Source: Klebsormidium nitens (Eukaryota; Streptophyta; Klebsormidiophyceae; Klebsormidiales; Klebsormidiaceae). Taken from it: DNA of 64,000 nucleotides. Both the position numbers and the translations under genes were made by a program. This document shows positions 23,601 to 34,800 of this stretch, piece after piece. Below the pieces are notes generated by a model. That model searched no databases and had not been told where the DNA came from. It saw only the letters and a list, made by a program, of their open reading frames with translations. The first letter of the stretch is position 1; the number at the start of each line of letters is the position of its first letter. The stretch covers positions 1-64,000 of the forward strand of contig DF237309.1 in NCBI GenBank assembly GCA_000708835.1. The letters run 5' to 3'.

Positions 23601-26600
23601 GGGCGTCTTAAAGTCCCAAGGGAGAGGCAACCCTTCTGGTATCTGCTTCTGTCCGGACGGATGATCAGCACTTTGGAGGGGCCCTCACGATTCTTTGCTT
23701 GTCTCGTTGTTCTGCAGTTCGCCCTGGTTCTTCAGTCGCTTGACAATCGTCACTGCCGGTGCCTGAGGCTCAGGCAACCCATTCCGGCGAGAGGACCCAC
23801 GTCTTGCAACACAGGACATCCGTTACGCTCTGAATTGCACCCAAGGCCATTGCAATTACTGCTTGTAACAGCTGCGTGTGTGTGTGGCTGTGTGCAGCAC
23901 GCAGAGGGGCGCTTCTACTTCGTCCACACCGACGACCCCGGCCCCGGCACGTGGTATCGTCCCGAGGACCTGCTCGACATCCCCGAGTACATCACCGGTG
24001 CGTACGTGGGGCAGCCGGCACCAGGGGGATCCCCCATTCCAGGACAAAGTTTATATATACGTGGGCTGCGTTTCATTGGCATATTTTCGAGCCATCCTGT
24101 TCTGGCTGGTGCCCTATCTTCTGTATACCGCTGATCTCTTACCTTGCATTCTCGGCGGTGCCCTGACGTGTGTTTCGTGGTTGTCCCAGGCTGGCAGCAG
24201 GTTCTCGGCACCGGCCCGGGGTCGATGTCGTACTACCACGTGGACGAGTGCCGGAGCCAGAAAGCCCTTCCTGCCGTGCTGGCCAAGGCGCGTCTGCTGC
24301 AAGAGCACTGCCCCTTCTTGACACCCCACCTGGCCGCGCGCAGGTTTCCGGCCTTCCTGAAGCATATGGAACAGGCCAAGACAGAGGTGCGGTGACCGAT
24401 TCTGCACTTCGTCCTTGGTTTGTGACTTTAGTCTGGTACTGTACGTTCTGCTCCAGTAATTAGGATCGTAGAGCAGACGGTTCCAGCAGTATCTCTTGGT
24501 AATTACTGCAGGAGTAGCAGACATTTGAAACTTTTCTGCGTCGCATTTCTTGATGCCCTCATATGGTGGGATAAGTTCCGTTGAAAGCTTTTCATCCGCG
24601 ATGTCGAGCATCAACCAGGTTATCTCTCGCAGCCTTCTGGAGGAAACCATCAAGCCCGCTCTTATGAATGCGACAAGCTTTCAGCGACTGGCCTTCGCGG
24701 CCATTTTCCCCAGCAGCAAACGCCCAGAAAGCCAAATCTTGTGACAAGCCAAAGATGCGATCTGCCGGCTGTGCAGGCGCACGCGGAGCGGCTCGCTGCG
24801 GAAGCTGTGGCGAAGTATCTGAAGGTTCCGCCGCCGTCCGTACCCAGTTCTGTACCTGACCCGCGGCCTCAGAGCAGCGGGAGCCAAGCACACGGCAGTG
24901 AGCGCAAGACTGCTGACAACAGCTCAGGGCCTTCCAACGGGAGTCAGCGCAAGGCGGCCGCTGACGGCAGCAAGGCGGCACCGGCGAAGCAGGGCGGGAC
25001 TTCGGGGCCGCGGTTTAGCGTGGAGAATTTCCAGCTGACACGCTACCGGCGGATGCAGGAGCAAGTTTACCACGACTGGCAGGCCTACAAGGTGCGCCCC
25101 CCGCTGCAAAGCACCCGACTCTCCGCTGTTGCTCGTCCATCGCTCTTCTTTTGATTTTGCATGAGCGGACGTAAAGTAGGCACTTTTTTTGTCTGTGTCC
25201 AAGCAATGCTGCGAAGCAAGAAACCTGCTCTGGTGTCGTCAAACGTTTATGTCAACGATCTTTCTCCCGATCTTGCCGTTGCACGTAGATTATTTGGCAG
25301 TCTGAGTCTGATGGTTTGCTCGTCGGTCCGCTGTGCAGCACGCAGACGGGCGGCTCTACTTTGTGCGCGAGGGCGACCCCGGCCCCGGCACGTGGCGCAA
25401 GCCGTACGACCTGCAAGACGCCACAGAGGGCCTCTCGGGTAAGCGCTTCAACCTTCTAAATCGCGAGTTTGTTTGCGTTCTGCCTAGCACACGCGCAAGG
25501 CTGCGTGTACACCGCGTCAGCTGGCCTATCGGTGCTGGGCTGCTCTAGCGATCCAATCGAGTTTCGCTTTCTTGCAACGAACCGTCAGAGTTAGGCAGAA
25601 CTTTACCGAAGGTGTCTCAACTTCAGATCAACTTCAGATCATGATACAAAGCTCTGCACTATGATGACCGTGGGTGTGCTGTGCGCACGTGCAGGGTGGC
25701 AGGATCTGACAGACGCGGATGGGCGACCGTACTACTGGCACGACGGCCAGCAGCGTCGCTCAACCGCGCTCCCCGAGGAGCTGCGGCAGGCACGGGACCT
25801 GGCGGACCGAGAGTCGGGGAATTACGGGCCACTGCCCGACCCGGCAGAAGTGATTGACCTCATGCTCACAGCCAAGACGGTGAGGGGTCATTCGCTGGGT
25901 CCTCACGGTGATTTCGGTTGCGGATTGTTTACTGCATGCAGCATCTGCTGTTTGTAGACCATGAATTGCCGTTGGCGAATTGTACGCCAGGGCTGCTCAG
26001 AGCACAGTGTGCTAGGAATCAATGTCGACGGCTTGCTTCTCGAAGAAGTTGGCTCCGTTGCAAACGTGCATGCAGCCTGATCTATTGTTTCGTGTGCCTT
26101 GGCAGCCCGAAGATGTCACGGAGGGGATCATGCGCGGCGCACTGACGGCAGGCATGACCGAGGCGGACAAAGCGGTGATGCACCGGCTGGTGGCGGCCAA
26201 GATGGCGGAGAAGTGGCCCGAGGTGCAGGCAGCACAGCCCAACCCCGCACCCGCCCGGAACAGAGCCCCGGGGGCCAACGCGACGCCCAGCGGGGCGGCC
26301 GCGAGGTCCGGAGCGGCTGACGGGAAGAGCGGGAAAGCGGGGGCGCAGGCTGACGTCAGCAGAAGGAAAGAGGACGCCAACGGGAGGCGAGATGGGGCGG
26401 TCAAGGGGGCCGCCGGGGCGGGGACAGCGACGAGCAGCGGGGCAAAGGCGGGGACAGCAGGCACGACTCCCTCGGACGAGGACGCGGCGGCGGGCGAGGA
26501 TGCAGGGGAGGGCGGGTACCGGGTGGGGCCGGGCGGGGAGCGCGTGAAGGTGTGCTGGAGCTGCGGCAAGGACGAGACGGAGGCCGGCAAGTTCAAGAAG

Positions 26601-27071
26601 TGCGACGCGTGTGCGCGGGCGCGCTACTGCTCACGTGAGGCCGCCCCTCCTGCGCAAAGCCACCCAATGTTGTCAAGACGTCTGCGTCATGGAGCGTATT
26701 TCGGTGCAAGCAAGAGTCACCAGCTTGCAAAAGTCCGGTCAATCCTGTCTTGCTTCCTTGCTCCCCAGCTTCTGTTCTGAGTGCCATCCATCTCTGCCTC
26801 AAAAATGATGTTTAGTTGTTCATCTTAACTGTCTCCGTCCACTTATGCTCCAAGTCGCGGCCACTGAGGAAGGCTTGCGCCACATGGTCGGACTAAGCGG
26901 AGTACCTGGCAAGTTTTTCCGAAGTCGACAGATGTAAGCCGCTTTCAATGTATGTGTGCTGTCTTGGCTGCAGGCGATTGTCAGCGCGACCACTGGAGGT
27001 CGCACAAGGACGTGTGCAGAGAATGGGCGGCGGAACGGCTCAAACGAAAGCTGGCAGCCAACAACGGATGA
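20642..27071 (+). CDS. WW-like repeat / MYND zinc-finger protein (three-fold duplicated exon module)
   Basis: Eleven exons: 20642-22223, 22528-22627, 22934-23136, 23343-23576, 23898-23997, 24190-24386, 24777-25091, 25339-25438, 25695-25879, 26106-26634, 26974-27071; about 1,213 residues. Exons 2, 5 and 8 are each exactly 100 nt (phase 0 in, phase 1 out). They encode H-DGRLYFV...GTW-P-DL, which with the Trp at the end of the preceding exon (NWWMYI, HQWLSYK, HDWQAYK) forms a WW-like unit. Exons 3, 6 and 9 each open with GWQ and a WW-like unit lacking the second Trp (GR-YYYH...LP). The C-terminus is a MYND finger, residues about 1155-1196 (CWSC...CDAC...YCS..CQ..HW...H...C), a protein-interaction module. 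The N-terminal exon is low-complexity with two YSKW...SDDE motifs (170 and 328). Exon 1 contains a 10-G run where the frame shifts by one; the model closes only if one G is removed. I know no named orthologue. Confidence 0.82.
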
Positions 27072-28258
27072 ACGCTGTTCGGAGCTGCACTGCTGGTTGG
27101 TGCTCGGAAGATCGTAAAAAGAGGTTTTATTGGTCGTCAAGACACAATTATTGGTAGGGGTTGATCGAGGTTTTGATGTAACGTCGTTCCGACGCACCAG
27201 ATTGCTGATTACCCGACTTTAGGTACTACGGTCCGGCCCAAAATCGTTGTCCCATCGAGGATGATGAAATAGACACTCGAGAACACAGCATATGCATGGG
27301 CAATCTGGGTCGGGGCCGCTGCTGTGCAGCTTGCGTGCAGCCGTCGGCGCCAATGAATCCATGTCGATGGTCATGAGGTGCCCTCCGACATGCCACCATG
27401 TCGGCATGCCATGACATCAGGCTTGACAAGCTAAGCGAGTCTTAACGTCGGCCCGGGCGTTGATCTACTGAGCTGTGGGGCGTCATTAACTTATATACAT
27501 TAATGTATATATTTGTAGCTGCCGCGGCCGGGCGCGGCCGGCGCCCGCGGCCCTCAGCTCGATTCATACTAAGCTTAGCCCGATCGACTTAAGTGTTTCA
27601 ATCATACCTTCTGCCCTTTTTGTGGTAGGTGCTGGCGGCTCCCGCGTCGGATCAGTATACGCACACATGCAGCCGCGCTAGCTGCAATTGATCTGATCCT
27701 GCGATCGTTGCATTGCAGGCACGGCCCGCTGCGGGCCGGACGTAGTGCCACCCGGGCACCAATTTGGAATTAGTACGTCTTGTACAACTTGTATACCATG
27801 CCGCCATGTACGGTACGTATACATGGTCACTAAGTTCTTTCCATACATCGATGTCGCGCGGCTGCAGCTTTCGAGGATAAAAGCATGCAACCGAGTGCAT
27901 GCGCACCGGCCATATGAGCTTCCGATGTTCCGGACCCCGGGGCCACCGGCAGCCGTGAAGGTTCCTTGACAATATATTAAAGTCACCGCTTTCATAAGAT
28001 AATGGGTGCAGCTTGTGCCCGGGGCCGGTACATATAGTCACGCTGACGAATTATAAGACTGATCATTGCTCTTGAACTGCTCAATGAAGCAATGTTTTGT
28101 GGAAAGTGGTTGCATGCCGCCAGACTCGAATTGGAGCATCAAGGAGCTTGCAAAGGCCAATCCCATGCATCCAAACGGAGTGGGCAAAATGTATACTAAC
28201 GAGGACCTGGCACCTGACACAATTGCGATCGGCCATAGCAAGAAAGAACAATGACTAT
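27072..28258. other. Convergent intergenic spacer with palindromes
   Basis: This is the 3' spacer between the WW/MYND gene (+) and the SMS-like gene (-). No gene is seen. It contains a perfect 20-bp A/T palindrome at 27492-27511 (left half TATATACATT). Immediately after it, at about 27520-27552, is a CCGCGG/GGCGCC-rich segment that can fold into an imperfect GC hairpin. The rest is rich in GATC, CATG, GTAC and TGCA words, as in the spacers at 8.7-9.9 kb and 38.3-40 kb. Confidence 0.55.
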
Positions 28259-31200
28259 TTATCCGTTGTTGCACAAAAGAAACACCGCAACCCCCAATGC
28301 AAACGTCCCCGCAAGCAAGCCGGCCCCAAACAGTTTCGTCCTTCCATCCGGCGTCCCCGTCTCTTCCAATCCTATCCGCGTTTTCCTTTCCAAAATGTCC
28401 CGCACTCGGTCCATGTCCCCATCCTTGGCCGCTTTCCGCAGCGCGTCCTCTCGTTGCAGCCTGTTCTCTTGCCGTGGGCTGGTGGCCCGCCAGAGCATGA
28501 CCCCCACGAAGCAGCCCAGCACGACGTCCACCGAGTAGTGGTGCCGCTCGCGCACCTCGCGCATGCCCGAGTGCGCCAGCAGCGCCCACACCGCAGCGCT
28601 CGTCCAACCGGGATACACGTCCTGCAGCGCAAGACTTAATACCCTTCACTGAGTCTTAAACGAAGGCGACCAACATTTGCGACTGCTGTAAACTCTCCTC
28701 GTGGTGAGTCCGTTTAGGTGATGCAGGTCGAAGGCAAAAACGGCTCATCACAGATGAAGCGAAGCCAATTCACAGAAGCAGCATCTGCTCAACCAGTAAG
28801 GGTCGTTCACAGATGCAACTATTTGCTTCCTGAAGGACGCCTTAGCCTCAAAGCAAAGCCCAGATACCGGTCTCTTTCATAGCGAAGCACCCCACATAAT
28901 ACCAGAGACCTGCAGAGTCCACTTAGCTCATCACTTTGCTGGTGATATCAGGATAAACATGGTTACACGCACTCACCTGGAAGGCTGCCGCAGTGAGGGC
29001 GGCGACCAGCATGTGGCCGCTGAAGACCAGGTCGTTGCAGCCGCCCCCCGCCCGCTTCAGCGTGGTGAACCAGTCGTCGCTGGACTCGGGCGTCGGGCGC
29101 AGGAAGGGCGCCAGGAACTGGAGGCGGCCCCACGCAGGGACGAACTCGGGCGGGGACTCCGAGGGCGGGGCTAGCAGCGGGATCAGGAGGTGCGTCAAGC
29201 GGAGTTAGAATGAGGCATCCAGCAAAGAGATATGAGCAGGCCCCGCGTGGCGGCGACGAGAAGCTGCAAGCGTAAGGAAAGTAAGAAGTGCTACCCAGCG
29301 AATCCAAAAGAATTTCCGGATTTCTTATGCGCGTGAGGGTAGATTGTATACATTCAATCATCCTTGCAGTCGCAGGTAGTAGGTGCCGTTTGACGACGAG
29401 ATACTCCGCTACGTGACCGTTGATGCGCTATAAGAGTGTACTGCAGCTGACCTGCAGCGCGGTGGTCCTTGAGGAGGCCCCACAGCGCCATCTGGTCGTG
29501 GGCATACGGCAAGTGGTACTGTTGGGCCCAGGGGGACGCGTGGGCGGGGACCTGGAAGCGGTGGGGGCCGCACCTGCAGCAGCCACAACCGATCAATCAA
29601 GGCTTGTAAAACTCTATCCTCCGGGACTTATTGAAAAAGGAGAGACCTCGACTGATGCGTCCCAAAACGCTCCATTGCAGGGCGGATGCAATAAAACCAG
29701 CCCCACGAGCAGGTTCAGAAGAGTCTCCTTGCTTAGAAGCCGATAAATCTTAAATGATAACCCCGAAATTCGTAGAGCCCACTACCCCAAAAGCATGCCT
29801 TGCGGCACAGCGCAGCACTGACCAGGGGCGTGGCGAGGGCAGGATGGTGCCCACGAAGGCGAGGGTGCGCAGGAGGCGGCCCCAGGCCATGGCGCGCATG
29901 TACTGGGCGCCAATGTGGACGCCGGGGCGGGGCGTGCAGCCCCACAGGGTGGAGAAGCACAGCATGAGGAACAGCGCCAGAAAGTGGTGCAGGCCCAGCA
30001 GGGGGGCGCGCAGCAGCGCTGTCACGGGGGCCGGCAGGCGCTCGTCCAGGGCCTGAAACAGCCACTGCAAAGAGACAGGGAAAGGGTGAGCTGGGAGATC
30101 AGTGGGCGGTTCCAAATTGGGCAAGGCAAGGTTTTAACGAAGAAACAACTTTAGGACGATTTCAGAGTTTGAGTGTACTATGAGAACGAGCGACGACGTT
30201 GCAGGGTGGGTTTGGGTACTGTTTGAGTGGAGCAAGCAGTTGACTGAGGGAGGAGAGCTGTATTCATGCATTGGGGGCCACGTACCTGACCCGTATCGGG
30301 GAGTGGGGGCTGTGACCTGCACAACCAAATGCAAGCAGTTGGGAGAAGCTGTGCCACACTCATCTCCAGAAAGCGTAAATCAAGTATCTTCCACATTCAT
30401 GAATTGCCGGAGGTTCCAAAGTATCATTTGTCCGCTTGTGTGCCCCTGATTCTGCTGGACTCACCTGTGCCAGTCGAGGCCCATGAGCGCTGTCACAAAG
30501 TGCACCCCAAACACGGCCTCAAATGCCAGGCTGGCCACCATGAAGAGCATGGACAGCAGGAACAGCGGCACATGGCGTGCTTCCTGGGCCCAGCCTTCGT
30601 ACGCAGGGATTCTGGATCAGAATGACAAGCGTGGATCTCATTGTCTGAATTCGCAAACAAGGTGAAGGCAAATCTGAAAGCGGCAGCACTGAAGAGGGTC
30701 CCTCTAAGACTTCCGTTGTCTCAAGTCCAAAAAAGGGGAACGGCAATGTAAGGGCCCACCAAACCCTAATTCTCGACAAGTCTGTATGAGCAATCAGGAA
30801 AGCAACATGGTGCCCATGCAGTGTTGCAGGCTTTAAAAGCTTATTGCTGAGGTCTCAGCATTATGTTCTTGCTGAAGTCTTAGTGGGCGCCCATGCCAGC
30901 GTTTGCTCACCTGCTCAATGCTGCGCACCCTAGGATTGCCCACACCCCGATTCGGACGTAAGTTGCCCAGGTGGCGGGGAGCCAGGGCAGCTGGTCCACC
31001 ACAAAGTCCAGAAGAAGGTAACCGAGCGCCACCGGCCCTAGGAAACCATGAGTTGATTTTGGGCGGCCTTTCATCATTCTGAAGGTCTGATAGGAAAATG
31101 AATGGGGCCCCAAGATGGACCAAAAAAAGCATAGTCTTGTGTATCACTGCGCTTGAGCCTTGAGGCTTGAGGTCTTGCCTCACACAATGCCTCACACATG

Positions 31201-31598
31201 TCACTGTAAGCTGTTAAGAACAGCACAATGCACACGCAGGCTGGGGCCTGTCTTAACCAAACCCAAACCAAATCGGGTTCCGCCCAACAAAAGCTTCACG
31301 CTGTACCGTACGATGATAAGTACGGGGATTTGAAGGCCTTGATTCTGGCGGGTGTTTGAACTTTCAAAATTCAGGTTTACAAATTCCTGGTGCCTCTGCA
31401 GGGTCTGCACAGGACGTTCCCGTGCAGAGCTCAGATCGAGAGGCAGTCTTCAAAGGACTTCTCTGGTCATGCGCAGTGTTTGTTGAGCTGGCTCCTAGTG
31501 CCTAGCAATGGAAAGCTGGCGGAGCAGGCAACATTGCATGGTTGGAAAGTCAGCCGTATGGTACGCTGGCGGGTCACAATCCATAGAAGATTGCCCAT
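28259..31598 (-). CDS. Sphingomyelin-synthase-like / PAP2_C-family membrane enzyme
   Basis: Exons (minus): tentative first 31598-31565, then 31037-30911, 30611-30465, 30316-30286 (a 31-nt microexon), 30064-29823, 29573-29452, 29170-28977, 28621-28259. Phases agree throughout and total 419 residues, the size of animal SMS proteins. The catalytic triad layout of the LPP/SMS superfamily is present: FSGHM with His287, then RHHYSVDVV with His326/327 and Asp331. The upstream segment TILPSPRPW.CGPHRF parallels the family TTLPVPGM..C. Several hydrophobic spans suggest six TM helices, plus a C-terminal hydrophobic tail (LFGAGLLAGTFALGVAVFLL) not usual in the family. Family reaction: transfer of a phospho-head-group from a phospholipid to ceramide in Golgi or plasma membrane; whether it makes IPC, SM or CPE cannot be told. 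The first exon (MGNLLWIVTRQ) is a guess that fits phase; the rest is solid. Confidence 0.78.
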
Positions 31599-31848
31599 GC
31601 CAAGATTTTCTAGAGCACTTTAGCGATAAAATGCTGGTTGCTTTTCAGCGCTGCTCAAAGCTGATCATGGCGGAAGCTCATTGAGATCATGCTGCTGAGC
31701 AATCTGGACTACAGTGCTAACCAAGGTGGTTGACCTAAAAATTTGCAGCATCCATTTTTGAAAAAGCAAAGGGGAAGCTGAGCAGGAAGTGTCAAAAAGC
31801 TGTGATTGCTGAAGTCACATAATCTAGCAGTTGTCCACCTGACCCAAG
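31599..31848. promoter_or_regulatory. Short divergent promoter between SMS-like and BRCT-PHD genes
   Basis: If the tentative first exon of the SMS-like gene is right, only about 250 bp separate the two start codons. If it is wrong, the gap is at most about 0.8 kb (31038-31848). Either way the two genes share a compact bidirectional promoter. I see no clear TATA box or other named element. Confidence 0.4.
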
Positions 31849-34800
31849 ATGGCGGCTGCAGAGGAGCACGAGGACGATTGCGACACCAGGCCTCCAATAT
31901 TTGAAGGTGTCCGCTTTGCTCTGCTGGGCTATGACGCTGTGCACGCAGCAGAGGTCAGTCCCTTCAGCCGTGATGCTCCTCTTTGGAGCTCGCCGCCGAC
32001 TGATTATGATCTTTCACTAGTTTTTGTTATATCCACAGGGGAGTGAGTTCTGTACTTGAACTGCTTGGATTCTGCAAAACCAGGTACTGAGAAGGCAATC
32101 CTTGTTGATAACATTGATAACATGGACCATGAAACGTCCATAGCCTCTTACAGTCATGAGCAAATCTGTGTTTGTGTTTGGGCAGCTGCGGTCCCTGCTG
32201 GAAGGTGAAGGGGCTCAAGAGGTGGTCGATGCAAGCGAGGTGCCCCCGGGCTGCACACACCTGATCACAGCGTACAACTATGACGATCCTGCCTGCCTTT
32301 CGGCCAGGCAGGCAAAGGTCGTGGTCGTGCGAGCACTTTGGGTGGAGCACTGCATGAGGCACGGGCCGGTTAGCCCCCACCGGGTGAGACCATGATTCCT
32401 TTGCAGGGGCCCGCGCTTTTTTCCATACTGGATGTCATTCTCCAACCTTGTTCCAGGGCACACATGTCGTTGTGACTACCGCACTCTTTGGAAGAGAGCT
32501 CCCAGCCTACAGCATTCATTTGAGAGGAGCTCAAGCAGAACTTCCTGCCACGTCAAGCAGCAGCATTGACTCATTTCTCGGTGGCATTGCAGGTGGTGTA
32601 CCAGCCCCCCCGCCCATCCGCCCCACTTGCTGGGGCGGCCTCGCTGCAGATCAGCCTCACGGGCTACAAAGGCATCTACCGCACCACTATCATGGTACGT
32701 GAGACTTCGCAGCCATTTCATCGCCCGCGATGGGTGCAGGACAGCAGATGCTGCAAATAAGTGAACGTTTGCGTCCTAGTGACATTGCTCAGACTCTCAG
32801 ATCATGCCCTGTCGAGCCTTGCAGGCGCTGTGTGAGCAAATGGGTGCGGTGTACACTAAGGAGCTGTCCGCGGGCAACACGCACCTCATCTGCTACGAGT
32901 TCAAAGGTCAGGAGCGCACTTCTCACGAGGCTTTGCCGTCGTTATTTGTGCTACCAAGAGTGGCTGCATAGATTCATGGAAGCAGACTGCTTCCTTGAAC
33001 ATGTGGAAGCTGCAGAAGCCCGGGACTATATTTGCAATGTCTATGTCTAGCAGTCAGCTCCAAGGTGTGGATACACCCATTCCCCTGCCTGCAACTCCTG
33101 TTCTGCGCTGTTTGCATCCAGCATTCTGCATGCTACCAGATTTCCTTGAACTTTATCTGCAATGCTGCCCTCTCCGCTGCCCTGACCGCGGCTTTCAGTA
33201 TGAGCCTCTCTCGTGCTGTGTTTCCAGGCGAGAAGTACAACTTTGCGCGCGAGCGTGAGCTGCACCTGGTCAACCACCGCTGGCTGGAGGACAGGTGAGG
33301 GCACCAAGCTGCAATCCCTTACCCTCCGACAGCAGAACACGGGTAGAGAAGAGATGCAGAATGAAGAGTTTGAATTCTCTGGTCAAGCATGCGTTGTGCG
33401 CAGCTCAAAGGGCCTCGTCTGCCTCGCAACCCCACTTTGTGGTGCTTGTTTGACCCTCTCTGTCTGCTTCTCTGTCTCAGCTTGCGCCTGGGTGCCCTGC
33501 AACCGGAAGAGCACTATACAGAGCTCAGGTATGCCGCACCCCCACAACCTCTTTTCAGCATTGAACCTGCCCAAAATGACAGAAAGCGCGAATCCTCGAG
33601 TAGCCCCAAACGCACCTCTTGCGTGCGCTTCCCTTTTTGACAATGGTCAGCCTTGATTCAACCGTTCCAGTACATGTTAGGGGTCTTCACCCATCTGAGT
33701 GGGTTTCCAAAGCTTGTAATTCGCTGGATTCTATTTACTCGCTTAGCCGCTGTGTTGTGTTGATACAGCGGTCAGGAGGTGGAGGCTGCAGAGGAGGCGG
33801 AAGACCCAGCTGCGGAAGACGAGGCAGCGGCACAGGAGAAACAGTGCAAAGCAGAAGGTGAGGTGACAGGGGATGAGCGCCATGAGACGGCAGGAGAGGG
33901 GGTCACTGGCGGCACAGGAAATGAAGCTGAGCCCATGCAAGAAGATGACGACGGGGGAAATATGCAGACTGAAGAAGAGGCACTTCAAGGCAACGTCGAA
34001 GAGGGCTCGAAAAGTGGAGGCCCAGCGGAGGAGAACGTCGGCAGTGTGAGGCCCGAGCGGCGGGAGGGTTGGAAGGCTGCTGGGGCAACGGTGCGGGTGC
34101 AAAAGGGGCTGGGGTATCTGGCGGGCAGCGCACAGCCCCCTGGGTGGGAAGAAAAGGAGAGGGGCACGAGCAGGGGCAGCCCGAAGGGCGTGCAAAAGTA
34201 CCTGGACGAGATGTCGAGTCTTGCAAGCGGGGGCGCAGAAAAAGGACCTCTGGAAGGAGGGGGGTGGGAAGAAGAGGGCGGAAAGGACGAGGACGTTTCA
34301 TTTGCCAAGATGGGGCTGACGGAGAAGACGGCAAAGAGTGCTAACGAGGAAACGATCAAGGGGGCAGCTGAACCGGCGGAGCCGATGCGCAGTGTGCCTG
34401 AAGGAGAGGCAGCGGCAGAGGTAGAAGTAGGACCAGCTGTTGGGAAGGCAGGGGGCGGCAGGTTGAAGAAGGTGGGTGAAGCGGCCTGCCTGACACCAGT
34501 CGTAGAAAGTGGGGGAGCAAACGGCGTGGTGCCCCTGGAAGAGGAGGAAGAGGAAGAGGGGGGCCCAGCGCAGGCCAGCAGCAAAAAGGGGAGAAAGCGG
34601 GGGAAGAGAATCTTACTGGAGAGCGATGAGAGCAGCCAAGAGGGGGCCGCTGATGCAGCGACACATGAGCCCACAAGACCAGAGGCAGCAAATGAGGAGC
34701 AGGGGGAAGAAAAGGAAGACGGTATGGCAGAGCCGGTGCAGGGACCCGTGCAAAGAGAGCTTGCAGATGAGGGGGGCAGCGAGGGGTCAGGCGACGAGGC

